A stretch of DNA of 64,000 bases from SG-bin9 sp049323835 (GCA_049323835.1 JBMOOJ010000105.1:10395-74394); one strand, 5' to 3'; counted from the stretch's first letter, positions 44,213-52,046 are shown. Notes: generated by a model from the letters alone, not told the origin. Numbers and translations are program-made.

Positions 44213-44316
44213 AGAGCGTTTCAAGGTGTGATGGAAGCGGATGCCTGCTCCCCCTCCCCCTGAAAGGGGGAGGTCAAGTGCAACGCATTTGATTCCGCGT
44301 GAAGCTGAAACGATCT
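44213..44316. repeat. Nested palindromic repeat after pncB
   Basis: Outer arms AGAGCGTTTCA (44213-44223) and TGAAACGATCT (44306-44316) pair with one mismatch. Inside is a strong hairpin CCTCCCCCT / AGGGGGAGG (44253-44273). Both parts match element types scattered through Bradyrhizobium relatives. The right end reaches into the stop codon of the convergent gene at 44315-44635. Confidence 0.7.
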
Positions 44317-44635
44317 AATGCGTGGTCCCGACCTTAACGGTGAGGCTTTCGTCGCCGCTGAACACCGTGACGTCGGTGTAATCCTGCTGAGGTGGCGATT
44401 CCTCGTACCGGACATCGATCTGGGAAATTACCTCGGCTGCGGGGCCTGATGGCGCGGCAGCCACGGCATCGAGCAACAGAATTTTGGGGTTGATGCCCTG
44501 CGGAACGCGATACTTCAGTTTCGCCGTCCATCCGGCCGTCGGCGTCTCCAGCTTGCCAACCACGATCAGCTTGCGGGGGCTGCCCGGCATGTTGTCGATC
44601 CATGCCTTGAACGAGTCCTTGATCAGCTTTGCCAT
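44315..44635 (-). CDS. Conserved hypothetical protein
   Basis: A 106-residue cytoplasmic protein (MAKLIKDSFKAWIDNMPG start) predicted rich in beta strands: KLIVVGKLETPTAGWTAKLKYRVP and YTDVTVFSGDESLTVKV. No known catalytic motif. The ATG follows CGGAGGATCAAAC, and this ribosome-site segment is duplicated directly upstream, so the frame is also open into a GGSNAGGSN extension from 44674. The stop codon lies in the end of a palindromic repeat. The function is unknown. Confidence 0.7.
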   Translation of the reverse strand: MAKLIKDSFKAWIDNMPGSPRKLIVVGKLETPTAGWTAKLKYRVPQGINPKILLLDAVAAAPSGPAAEVISQIDVRYEESPPQQDYTDVTVFSGDESLTVKVGTTH

Positions 44636-44636
44636 G

Positions 44637-44667
44637 TTTGATCCTCCGGCGTTTGATCCTCCGGTGA
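44637..44667 (-). promoter_or_regulatory. Duplicated ribosome-binding segment
   Basis: On the plus strand the sequence GTTTGATCCTCCGG occurs twice in tandem with one base between, so the minus-strand gene at 44635 has two CCGGAGGATCAAAC sites. The inner copy is correctly spaced for the ATG. Confidence 0.6.
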
Positions 44668-44821
44668 GAGGCACGTATGCACGAGCACCGGCCGTGACCG
44701 GCAGGGCGGGGATCGCTCGCGCTGACGCGCAAGGATGCCCGCCCCGACCTTCAGCGGCGATGGCCAGAGTTGGCCATTGTGCACCCGCGCGGCAACCGCG
44801 ATGCCGCGCGGGGAACCTGCG

Positions 44822-45448
44822 TTATGCGATGCGCCTGACGGTGCGCTCGACTGGCATCGAACGTTCCAGTACCGGGCCTGTGAGCCGACCCGCCGCGCGA
44901 AGCCGATGCAGCGTCGCCTCGTTCACCTCGTACATAACCGCCACGAGTTTCTCGCCGTTGACATCGCGCGGCAGGCCGAGCGGATGAACCGTAAGACCCG
45001 CGCCCTGCACCACCGGCAGACGATAGGCGCGAATCACGGCGGTCACGCCGGAGTAACCTTCCTCGAGACAGTACTCCTGCAAGCCTGCGAACAGTTCACA
45101 GTAGGTGTAACCATCCCGTTTCTCGCGCGCGACGGCGAGTCGCGACAGCTCGACGATATCGTCTTGCTCTGGTACCGGGCCCTCGACGAGATACGCGAAC
45201 GTGTCGCTCAGCATGTGTGGCTGGGTCGATGGGTAGAAGCGCATGCAGCCGGCGATCCTGTCGTCGCCCGTCAGCGCGACGCCGTAGACAGCGTGTTCGT
45301 CGTCGTAGCGGTCTTGCTCATGTTCGCCGTCCAGATCGAAATCCGTCCAGCCGCATTCCTTGACAAAAATATCGTGACGAAAGCGAAAGAACTTATCGAG
45401 AGTTTCCCGGTAGCGAAGGCGACTGGCCTGATCGATGATGCGGATCAT
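44822..45448 (-). CDS. Acyl-homoserine-lactone synthase (LuxI family)
   Basis: A 208-residue autoinducer synthase that makes an N-acyl homoserine lactone from S-adenosylmethionine and an acyl donor. The invariant residues are present: Arg and Phe in FFRFRHDIFV, Trp in ECGWTDF, acidic residues in EHEQDRYDDEHAVY, Arg in GCMRFYPST, and Glu-Leu-Ser-Arg in VELSRLAV. The start at 45448 is fixed by AGGAGGACGTC directly upstream, although the frame continues 36 bases further. The cognate LuxR gene lies upstream on the same strand. Acyl chain type cannot be read from sequence; Bradyrhizobium relatives include aryl- and branched-chain-HSL enzymes. Confidence 0.93.
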   Translation of the reverse strand: MIRIIDQASRLRYRETLDKFFRFRHDIFVKECGWTDFDLDGEHEQDRYDDEHAVYGVALTGDDRIAGCMRFYPSTQPHMLSDTFAYLVEGPVPEQDDIVELSRLAVAREKRDGYTYCELFAGLQEYCLEEGYSGVTAVIRAYRLPVVQGAGLTVHPLGLPRDVNGEKLVAVMYEVNEATLHRLRAAGRLTGPVLERSMPVERTVRRIA

Positions 45449-45539
45449 GACGTCCTCCTGCAGGTTAAACAGGAAGAGCCTCACGCTCCGTTCTGAAGGG
45501 TCTATGCGTATGACTCGGAATTGACGGTGGACGACTCAG

Positions 45540-45554
45540 GTGCGATCAACGCAC
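45540..45554 (-). promoter_or_regulatory. Candidate lux-box-like inverted repeat upstream of luxI
   Basis: GTGCG-N5-CGCAC forms a perfect 5-bp inverted repeat about 90 bases upstream of the luxI start. It is shorter than a typical 18-20-bp lux box, but it is the best dyad in the promoter region outside the large palindromes. Confidence 0.3.
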
Positions 45555-45665
45555 TCATAGCGGGCATCATCCAGAGATTAACTGCCTGAGATAGGTTTTA
45601 TAGAAAGTTTTCTTGCTCGACAATTTGCGCGAGCTGCGGCCGGACCGGATTGCGCGACCGGACGG

Positions 45666-45737
45666 CTAGTGTCCTGATTCCGAAGTTCGCGTTCATTGCT
45701 GCGACCTCGTTTGCGAACTGCGGAATCAGGACACTAG
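45666..45737. repeat. CTAG-ended palindrome B1 (first of a pair)
   Basis: The left arm (45666-45690) reads CTAGTGTCCT then GATTCCGAAGTTCGC; the right arm (45713-45737) is its complement with a single mismatch. The loop is 22 bases. The design matches A1 and A2: 25-nt arms, outer CTAGTG, inner TTCGC. Confidence 0.85.
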
Positions 45738-45749
45738 CAACTTATTGAA

Positions 45750-45827
45750 CTGGTGTGGCTTTGATTCAGAAGTCCGCATGACGAAGGTGCCACAACGATG
45801 ATGCGGACTTCTAAACCGCCACACTAG
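45750..45827. repeat. CTAG-ended palindrome B2 (second of a pair)
   Basis: The left arm (45750-45779) reads CTGGTGTGGC, an unpaired TTTGATTC segment, then AGAAGTCCGCAT. The right arm (45801-45827) is the complement of CTAGTGTGGC, GGTTT, AGAAGTCCGCAT. The internal loop falls after the outer 10 bp, as in A1 and A2. A 12-base linker beginning CAACTT separates it from B1. Its terminal CTAG contains the luxR stop codon. Confidence 0.8.
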
Positions 45828-46564
45828 ATCCGGATCTCCCCGCGGCGCAGCGACTCCGCAACGGCTTGCGTCTTGCTGAAGGAGTCGAGCTTTCGCATGG
45901 CGGATGCGATATGCTTGTTGACCGTGTCGGTCGATATCTGAAGGATACAGCCGGTATCCCATGCCGTCTTGCCGACGGCGGCCCACGTCAGCACTTCCTT
46001 CTCGCGCGTCGACAGGACCGCGGAATCGGCAACCGCGGAACGCAACCGCGCCAGCGAATTCACGGCATACATCGCCATCAGTTCCATCACCGCGCGCGCC
46101 GAGGTGCTGCTGTCGATATCGGGACCGCCGAAATTCACGGAGCCCTCATACCCGTGCATTCCATAGATCGGAATGCAAAGTCCCTGCGCCATGTTGTAGT
46201 CATGCGCAGCCGTATCCATCACGCGCGATCCCTTGGGCCGGTCGGCTTCGTAGGGCGCCTGAGTCCAGTAGAAGGAGTGCGCCTGGTTGCGCGCGTAGTG
46301 CACCACCGGGTCGTGGTCCTGGAAGTTCTCATGCACGTACTGCCGCAGCCAATCGTCCGGCCAGTGCATCAACATGATGCGCTGTTCGAACTCAGGCCGG
46401 GCGAGTTGCGGGCCGGCGATGATGGAGAAATTCCGATAGCCGAAGGTGGACGCGGCTTCCAGAATATTGCGCGTCAGAGCCGGAATCGACTCCGACTGCT
46501 TGAACCGCTCGATAAACGAAATAGCGGTCTCAAACGACTGAAACTCACCACCTCGCATTCTCAT
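45824..46564 (-). CDS. LuxR-family autoinducer-responsive regulator
   Basis: A 246-residue quorum-sensing regulator. The N-terminal autoinducer-binding domain (about 20-165) carries the conserved Trp and Tyr in HWPDDWLRQY, Asp-Pro in DHDPVV and Trp in FYWTQAP. The C-terminal LuxR helix-turn-helix (about 178-240) contains LSTREKEVLTWAAVGKTAWD and STDTVNKHIASAMRKLDSFS. The start at 46564 follows GGGGAAC; an in-frame ATG 45 bases upstream is less likely. It lies upstream of the luxI gene on the same strand, separated by 375 bases that hold two hairpins. The TAG stop comes from the end of hairpin B2. Confidence 0.93.
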   Translation of the reverse strand: MRMRGGEFQSFETAISFIERFKQSESIPALTRNILEAASTFGYRNFSIIAGPQLARPEFEQRIMLMHWPDDWLRQYVHENFQDHDPVVHYARNQAHSFYWTQAPYEADRPKGSRVMDTAAHDYNMAQGLCIPIYGMHGYEGSVNFGGPDIDSSTSARAVMELMAMYAVNSLARLRSAVADSAVLSTREKEVLTWAAVGKTAWDTGCILQISTDTVNKHIASAMRKLDSFSKTQAVAESLRRGEIRI

Positions 46565-46742
46565 GTTCCCCAAACATAAAGAATGGAATTCACCACATCC
46601 TGCAACCATTTATTGCATGACCGGGCCCGCGATACAATCATCGGGAAAAAGCGCAAGCGGGAAAAAATGAGCCGTCGCCAGCGCAGCGCGGAAGCAGGAC
46701 GCGGCCAGGAACGTCAGCAGAAGTGGCCTAAATCAACCGGAT

Positions 46743-48800
46743 TCACTTGGTTTCGGCCACCGTGGTCGCGTCCCAATCCGCATCTGGCGGGGCGGCGATC
46801 GCTTGCTGCACACGAGCGATCATGATCCGCGACGGCGGATCGCCACCCGCCCGCAGCGCGTTCGCTTCTTCGAAACGCGAGATCGCTGCCGAGAAATCGC
46901 GCAGCCGGTACGCCGCAAGACCTGCTTCGTAACGGCCGACCCAGCTCGCGGGATCATCCGCTTCGCCGGTTATCCCGAGAAGTTCATAAACGGTCGCGCC
47001 CGCAGAGCGGCCGTAAACGGCAAGCCGGTCCAGTTCACGAACATAGATGCGGGTGCCGGCCAGTCTCCGCGTTTCCTCGCCGATCATGATCTGCGTGCCG
47101 TATTGCTTGTTCGCGCCTTCAAGCCGGCTCGCGACGTTCACCGCATCACCGATCACGGTGTAATTGAGCCGCACTTCCGAGCCGATGTTGCCGACCAGAA
47201 TATCACCGGAGTTGATCCCGATGCGCACGCGCAGCGGTTCGCCGGCGTCATCACGAATATCGCTCGCACGAATGGCGCGCTGGATCGCCAGCGCCGCACG
47301 GCAACAGGCCAGCGCGTGGTCGGGATTGGCTGCCGGCGCGCCCCAGAAAGCCATCACGGCATCGCCGATAAACTTGTCGATGGTGCCGCCGTGCGCCTGA
47401 ACCTCGGCCGAGACAGCGCCGAAATAACGCGACAGCAGCGGGATGATGCGATCGCCAAGCCGTTCGGACAGGCCGGTGAAACCGGCGACGTCGGCGAACA
47501 GGATCGTCATCGGCCGCACCGTGCCGCCGAGCTTGGCCTCCGTCCCCTCGCTCAGGAGGCGGCGGACTAGGTCGGCCGGGATGTATTTGCGGAACGCGGA
47601 CAAGCCGGTCGCCATATCGGCGATCGCCCCCGAAAGATTATGAATCTCGTCGAGCCGCGAGGCGTGGCGTTGCACCTGATCCAGTTCGAAGCGCTCCACA
47701 TGCTTGATCTCGTTCACCACCTTGATCAGCGGCGCCGCGATCAGACGTCGCGCCAGCCATACCGACAGGAGGCCCGCGCCAACGATCAGGAATGCGACGA
47801 CGATCAGAAGCTGCCGGATCGTCGCCGACACCGGTCCGAGAAATTCGGCCTCCGGGATCACCGTCACCAGCGACCATCCTGGAAATGCCAGCGGCGTCAG
47901 ATTGACCTCGTAAGCTTCGTCGTCCTTCTCGAACCGGGTGCGAAAGGCTTCCGCCTTTTCCGGAACGTAGACGCCGGCCGACTGCTTGAGTGCGCCGACC
48001 GCGACTGGAAGCAAAGGTTGGTTGGTCTTCACCGGCGTAGCCTCATCGGCGTCCGGATCGGGTGCAGCGATGATGCCGCCGTTACGGTCAAGGATGAAGA
48101 CGGCACCGGACTTGCCGACCGTGAGATCGGAAAGCGCGCGTGACACCCGCGTCAGTTCGACGACAATACCGACGACGCCCTGGCGCTTTCCGTCGACATC
48201 GATTGGTCCGGCCAGCGTCACCGCGAGCCGCTGCCCGACCGGCAGGTTCGAGATGCTGAACCACTGCGAACCCTGCGACTCTATACTATCCTTGAACCAG
48301 TCCTGTTCCGTGACCTTGAAGGAGGTGGGTTCCGTCCGGCGACTCTCGAACTCGAAGTCGCCCCGGTTGATTTCGTAGTACTCGATCTTCTGCTCGACAG
48401 TGCCCGGCCCCGCCGGAATCTGGATGAGTTCGGCGGCGCGATCGCCGAGCTTGCGCGCCGCAGTAAACTCGCCATCAGGTCTTCCGAAAGTCACCCATGA
48501 CAGACTTGGCTGCGCCTGCAACTGCGCCAGCAGCACGAACTCCCGCTTGTTTGGATCGTCCGCCTCGAGCACATGCCGCATGAACAGCGCGCGTGCGGCG
48601 ATGAATGCGGACTTCGCTTCGATGGTGATCGCAAACAATTCCTTGCCGACGGCAGAAACGATTTGCTCGTTGATCGTCTTGGCAAGCGTCTGGCTGGTTG
48701 CCTCCGCAGTGCGCCACCAGAGAATATGCACGCCAAGCGCGCTGACGATGATCGACAGCAGCACCAGACCTGAAACAGCGAGACGAACGCCGATCCGCAT
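46743..48800 (-). CDS. Membrane adenylate/guanylate cyclase with Cache-type sensor and HAMP
   Basis: A 685-residue receptor cyclase. One helix at about 8-29, a periplasmic sensor of about 290 residues with dCache-like features (QDWFKDSIESQGSQWF, SGAVFILDRNGGIIAAPD), a second helix at about 330-352, then HAMP. The class III catalytic domain (about 425-600) has metal-binding Asp in ILFADVAGFTGLSERL, the adenine-specifying Lys in DKFIGDAVMAFWG and Asp in YTVIGDAVNVASRLE, favouring cAMP. The C-terminal 80 residues resemble TPR-like helices. AAAGGACATC precedes the ATG. The ligand is unknown; the neighbouring quorum genes are on the same strand downstream but separate. Confidence 0.92.
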   Translation of the reverse strand: MRIGVRLAVSGLVLLSIIVSALGVHILWWRTAEATSQTLAKTINEQIVSAVGKELFAITIEAKSAFIAARALFMRHVLEADDPNKREFVLLAQLQAQPSLSWVTFGRPDGEFTAARKLGDRAAELIQIPAGPGTVEQKIEYYEINRGDFEFESRRTEPTSFKVTEQDWFKDSIESQGSQWFSISNLPVGQRLAVTLAGPIDVDGKRQGVVGIVVELTRVSRALSDLTVGKSGAVFILDRNGGIIAAPDPDADEATPVKTNQPLLPVAVGALKQSAGVYVPEKAEAFRTRFEKDDEAYEVNLTPLAFPGWSLVTVIPEAEFLGPVSATIRQLLIVVAFLIVGAGLLSVWLARRLIAAPLIKVVNEIKHVERFELDQVQRHASRLDEIHNLSGAIADMATGLSAFRKYIPADLVRRLLSEGTEAKLGGTVRPMTILFADVAGFTGLSERLGDRIIPLLSRYFGAVSAEVQAHGGTIDKFIGDAVMAFWGAPAANPDHALACCRAALAIQRAIRASDIRDDAGEPLRVRIGINSGDILVGNIGSEVRLNYTVIGDAVNVASRLEGANKQYGTQIMIGEETRRLAGTRIYVRELDRLAVYGRSAGATVYELLGITGEADDPASWVGRYEAGLAAYRLRDFSAAISRFEEANALRAGGDPPSRIMIARVQQAIAAPPDADWDATTVAETK

Positions 48801-48969
48801 GATGTCCTTTGCTTCCGGGCGCTCGATCCTAGCATCTGTTGCCTGTTTCGAAAGCCATCCTCAACATAGGACAATACGCAAATACCGGCCCGGTGTTACG
48901 CGAGCCGCTATTCACGCAATAGAGAGCGCTCCGGACCAAAGCCGGCGAGACCGTTTCGGCCGCCGCTGT

Positions 48970-49284
48970 CTATTTGCCTGATGGTGTCGGACTCGTGGTA
49001 TCCGGTGGACAATCCCCGCGGGCCTGCATGCTCTTGCCGTCACTCTGAACCGTCGGCGCGGCGGAGTTCGCGTGACCGCCGGCCGAAGGCAGAATCGCGC
49101 TCTTGTCGATCGACATCGATGTCGTTGGCTGCTGCGCGTTGCCCACCGTCGATGGCGCGTTGCAGTTGGCATCCGTCTTCCTGGCCTCGCCCGTCGATGT
49201 CCCCATCTGAGCGGACAGGGGCGACGCAGCACAAATTGCGATAATCGAGGCTAGGGCAAGGCAGCGCATTGTCATGTTGGCCAT
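48970..49284 (-). CDS. Small exported hypothetical protein
   Basis: A 104-residue protein with a signal peptide (about 1-25, IIAICAASPLSAQ). The mature part is Ser/Thr/Pro/Gly-rich and probably disordered, with two cysteines (DANCNAPS and RGDCPPD) and a likely periplasmic location. GGGAGAGAGACAC precedes the ATG; the frame extends 102 bases further but without a signal. It is divergent from the PRC-barrel gene and shares an overlapping EcfG-type promoter with it. No family recognised. Confidence 0.72.
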   Translation of the reverse strand: MANMTMRCLALASIIAICAASPLSAQMGTSTGEARKTDANCNAPSTVGNAQQPTTSMSIDKSAILPSAGGHANSAAPTVQSDGKSMQARGDCPPDTTSPTPSGK

Positions 49285-49308
49285 GTGTCTCTCTCCCGTG
49301 ATGAGACG

Positions 49309-49335
49309 GGAACCGATGAACGCAGCAATTGTTCC
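49309..49335. promoter_or_regulatory. Overlapping bidirectional EcfG-type promoter
   Basis: Plus strand: GGAAC at 49309-49313, 16-base spacer, TGTT at 49330-49333. Minus strand: GGAAC at 49335-49331, 16-base spacer, GGTT at 49314-49311. Both match the alphaproteobacterial general-stress sigma consensus GGAAC-N16-CGTT except for the first base of the -10. The minus-strand gene would have a leader of about 20 bases, the PRC-barrel gene about 165. Confidence 0.65.
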
Positions 49336-49503
49336 GCCCGGCAATCGGGGCGAACCAAGTCCAGGCTGCGGCGTTGGTTCGTGCAAGCCGATGGACTCAG
49401 TGGCGAAGGGAAATGTGTGTCTTCGCCGTTCCGGCTTGTGAAGCCCGGGAGCATGGCCCCTCAGCCACGCTCCCGCGGGCGCTTCATCGCAGGGAGAGCA
49501 ATC

Positions 49504-49890
49504 ATGACCCTTGAAATGCAGGCGGACGTCCGCAGCCGCGAAACCGCAGGCCTGATCGGCAGCGACAAGGTCGAGGGCACCGCGGTCTACTCGGCCGACG
49601 GCGAACGGATCGGCACGATTGACCGCGTCATGATCGAGAAGATCAGCGGCAAGGTCGCCTACGCCGTGCTGAGCTTCGGCGGCTTCCTCGGCATTGGCGA
49701 CGACAAGTATCCGCTGCCGTGGCCGACGCTGAAATACAATACCGAGCTCGGTGGTTATCAGACGCTGGTGCCAGTCAAGACGATCCAGGGCGCGCCGCGT
49801 TATGACAACGCGGACGAGTGGGATTGGGAGAATCGCGATCGCAGACGCATTCTCAGCGACTACTACGGCGTCGCCTTACCGGCCTATTGA
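49504..49890 (+). CDS. PRC-barrel domain protein
   Basis: A 128-residue cytoplasmic protein with a PRC-barrel (about 18-95): GLIGSDKVEGTAVYSADGERIGTIDRVMIEKISGKVAYAVLSFGG and the YPLPWPTLKYN region. The C-terminal tail WDWENRDRRRILSDYYGV is typical of the PRC proteins found in stress-induced sets of these bacteria. AGGGAGAGC precedes the ATG at 49504. Function is not defined; such proteins may bind RNA, membranes or other proteins. It is likely under EcfG control. Confidence 0.9.
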   Translation: MTLEMQADVRSRETAGLIGSDKVEGTAVYSADGERIGTIDRVMIEKISGKVAYAVLSFGGFLGIGDDKYPLPWPTLKYNTELGGYQTLVPVKTIQGAPRYDNADEWDWENRDRRRILSDYYGVALPAY

Positions 49891-49998
49891 TCCGTGCTGG
49901 CGCACACGCGAGCAGCGCGCCCGGCACAGCGACTACCACGGCGGCCACAATGCTTGGCCTGCCGCCGGCAAGACCGGAGCCGGCATGAGGAGGACAGC

Positions 49999-50259
49999 AT
50001 GGCACGCCGATACGGGAAAAGTGTCGCAAAGAACGTCGAACGGGTGATGAAGAAGCGCAAGAAGGGCACGCTGAAAAGCGGTCGCAGCAGGAAAGTGAGA
50101 AGCCGCAAGCAGGCTATTGCTATCGCGCTCTCGGAGTCGCGGCGCGCCGGCGAGAAGGCGCCCAAGAAAAGCAAGAGAAAGAAGGCAGGCCGCAAGACTT
50201 CACGCAACAAGACTTCACGCAAACGGACTTCGCACAAACGGATGGCGAGACCGACTTAA
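49999..50259 (+). CDS. DUF6496-type small basic protein
   Basis: An 86-residue very basic protein (about 40 percent Lys plus Arg). The core VAKNVERVMKKRKKGTLKSGRS and KQAIAIALSESRRAGEKAP matches the DUF6496 pattern, seen with other stress proteins. The tail contains short repeats KTSRNKTSRKRTSHKR encoded by near-repeats of 15 bases. AGGAGGACAGC precedes the ATG. A nucleic-acid-binding role is plausible from charge alone. It lies 108 bases after the PRC-barrel gene and could be co-transcribed. Confidence 0.82.
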   Translation: MARRYGKSVAKNVERVMKKRKKGTLKSGRSRKVRSRKQAIAIALSESRRAGEKAPKKSKRKKAGRKTSRNKTSRKRTSHKRMARPT

Positions 50260-50347
50260 GTTTCGGATTCCGGCTGCGCGCCGATGCGCATGAACCTTCG
50301 GACGGGGTGCTGCGACCCATCCGGCAGCGATAATTCAGGTCATCGAC

Positions 50348-51658
50348 ATGCCGCCCGATCAGCCGAAATCCACGCCGGCCGCTGCCAGCACGCGCCTTCC
50401 GCAATCGCCGCGGGCGCGTTGGGCCGCCCTGCTCGCGGCTATTGCGGCAATGACGGCAACGATGGTCGTGCTCTTTGGCGGCAACGGCGCGCAGATCGCG
50501 GATCATCGGTCAGACGCAGCCCGCGTTCCCGATCGTACGTGCCTTGAATGGGATGCCGATCCGCCGAGCATCCAGATCTTCGACGAGAGCATCAGGCGGG
50601 CGCACGTGAATGCATGGCGCGACGCCTGCCGCCATGCCGTTACGACTGATTCCAGCGCGCGGATGAAGCGCGCTTACGGGCGCGTGCTGATGGCAACCGG
50701 CAAACGTGACGAAGCCCTGCCGCAGTTCCGCGCCGCAGCCGCCGAGAACGATATGGAAGCGTGGCTGGAAATCCATCAGCTCTATCGTTCGTGGGAACGC
50801 GACCGTCCGATCGAAAAGCAACTCGTAAGGCGCGCGGAGGCGGAGCAAGCCTTGCGCGAGGCGGCCGGACTCGGGAGTCCGCGCGCGATCCTCACGCTTG
50901 CGGTGTCGCTCGAACGCGGCGACATGGTGAAGCGCGACATTTCCGAAGCGATCCTGTGGGCGCAACGCATCGCGAGTCATCCGCCCAAGGACTGGTCCGC
51001 GCAGGATGCCCAGGTCATGCTCGGCCGCGTGCTGGTGAAATCCGCGAATGCAAGCGACCGTGCTCGCGGAATGACCATTCTCTCCGCACTCCCGCGCGGC
51101 GACGCCAAGGCCGAACTCGCCCTGGCGATCCGCGCCGAACAACCCGAGCGCGCACGAGCGCTGCTGGAAGATGCGCTTCGCTCCTATCCGGGACATGCGG
51201 TTGGCCCGCTCGCAGACATGCTGATCAAGGGCGAAGGCGGACCGGCAGACCCAAAACGCGCCGTGTCGCTGCTGCAAGGCAAGGCGCACGACGTCGGTCT
51301 CGTGAAAGCAGAGCTCGGTAAACTTTATCTCGAAGGCAAGCTGGTGCCGCAGAACGTCGACGAAGCTGCGCGCCTCATCGCGCAGGGCGCGCAATGGGAT
51401 TACGATCTACGGTTGCTGCTGGCCAGCATTCTGGCGGACAATCCAGTTAGCATCGGTTATCCTAAAGGTTTGCTGGCATCTCTCGCGGAAGCCGTTGAGG
51501 TGGGTGAGCCAGGTGCGATGTCTGCGCTGATCGGCCTCAAGCTGTCGGCCCATCCGCAGTTCAGCGACAAGGCAGGGGGCTGCGCCCTGATCCAGCAAGC
51601 GCGCGCTGCGGGCATACCGGCTTCGGAACACGATACCTCGGCTTGCCCGCGAATCTAG
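50348..51658 (+). CDS. Sel1/TPR-repeat membrane-anchored protein
   Basis: A 436-residue protein with one transmembrane helix or uncleaved signal (about 25-47) and a large alpha-helical solenoid. Sel1-like repeats are visible, such as ALREAAGLGSPRAILTLAVSLERGD, AVGPLADMLIKGEGGPADPKRAVSLL and AELGKLYLEGKLVPQNVDEAARLIAQGA. The solenoid should be periplasmic and bind other proteins, as in AlgK- or PodJ-type assembly factors. No enzymatic motif. The neighbouring lytic transglycosylase and L,D-transpeptidase-type functions suggest an envelope role. Confidence 0.82.
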   Translation: MPPDQPKSTPAAASTRLPQSPRARWAALLAAIAAMTATMVVLFGGNGAQIADHRSDAARVPDRTCLEWDADPPSIQIFDESIRRAHVNAWRDACRHAVTTDSSARMKRAYGRVLMATGKRDEALPQFRAAAAENDMEAWLEIHQLYRSWERDRPIEKQLVRRAEAEQALREAAGLGSPRAILTLAVSLERGDMVKRDISEAILWAQRIASHPPKDWSAQDAQVMLGRVLVKSANASDRARGMTILSALPRGDAKAELALAIRAEQPERARALLEDALRSYPGHAVGPLADMLIKGEGGPADPKRAVSLLQGKAHDVGLVKAELGKLYLEGKLVPQNVDEAARLIAQGAQWDYDLRLLLASILADNPVSIGYPKGLLASLAEAVEVGEPGAMSALIGLKLSAHPQFSDKAGGCALIQQARAAGIPASEHDTSACPRI

Positions 51659-51681
51659 ATTGAACAGAGAGATCAGGACAG

Positions 51682-51717
51682 ACGAAAGGGGCTGGAGATT
51701 GCTCCAGTCCCTTTCGT
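51682..51717. terminator. Bidirectional terminator
   Basis: A 16-bp stem with one G-T pair (ACGAAAGGGGCTGGAG against its complement) and an ATTG loop lies between two convergent genes and could end both transcripts. Confidence 0.8.
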
Positions 51718-51736
51718 GACGTCTGCGGCCTTCACA

Positions 51737-52009
51737 TTATCGGGTCGGCGACGGCGCGCTCGGGGTTGCGGGTGCGGGTTCCGCCTGCTTCTGAACCGGC
51801 CTTGACTGACCCGCTGTGGAACCAACCGTCGACGGCTCGGGATTGCTCGCCGTCGGCGTTGATATGGTGTTGGTCGTGCTGCTGAAGGCCACCATTAGTG
51901 CGACAATTGCGGCAACAGCGACCAGTGCACCAATCACACCCAATCCCATTCCTGTTTCACGCACTTCGCCGGGCATGACGCGATTGGTTTCGTTGAGATC
52001 ATCTCGCAT
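51737..52009 (-). CDS. Small single-pass membrane protein
   Basis: A 90-residue protein with a cytoplasmic N-terminus MRDDLNETNRVMPGEVRETG, one transmembrane helix (about 21-43, MGLGVIGALVAVAAIVALMVAF) and a Ser/Thr/Pro-rich tail. GGAGGTTTCCG precedes the ATG at 52009. The promoter has an EcfG-type match. The frame is open far upstream (to 52465), but that part overlaps the csbD gene. No family function known. Confidence 0.72.
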   Translation of the reverse strand: MRDDLNETNRVMPGEVRETGMGLGVIGALVAVAAIVALMVAFSSTTNTISTPTASNPEPSTVGSTAGQSRPVQKQAEPAPATPSAPSPTR

Positions 52010-52046
52010 CGGAAACCTCCTTCGACTTTCGATCGAACGAGGCATT

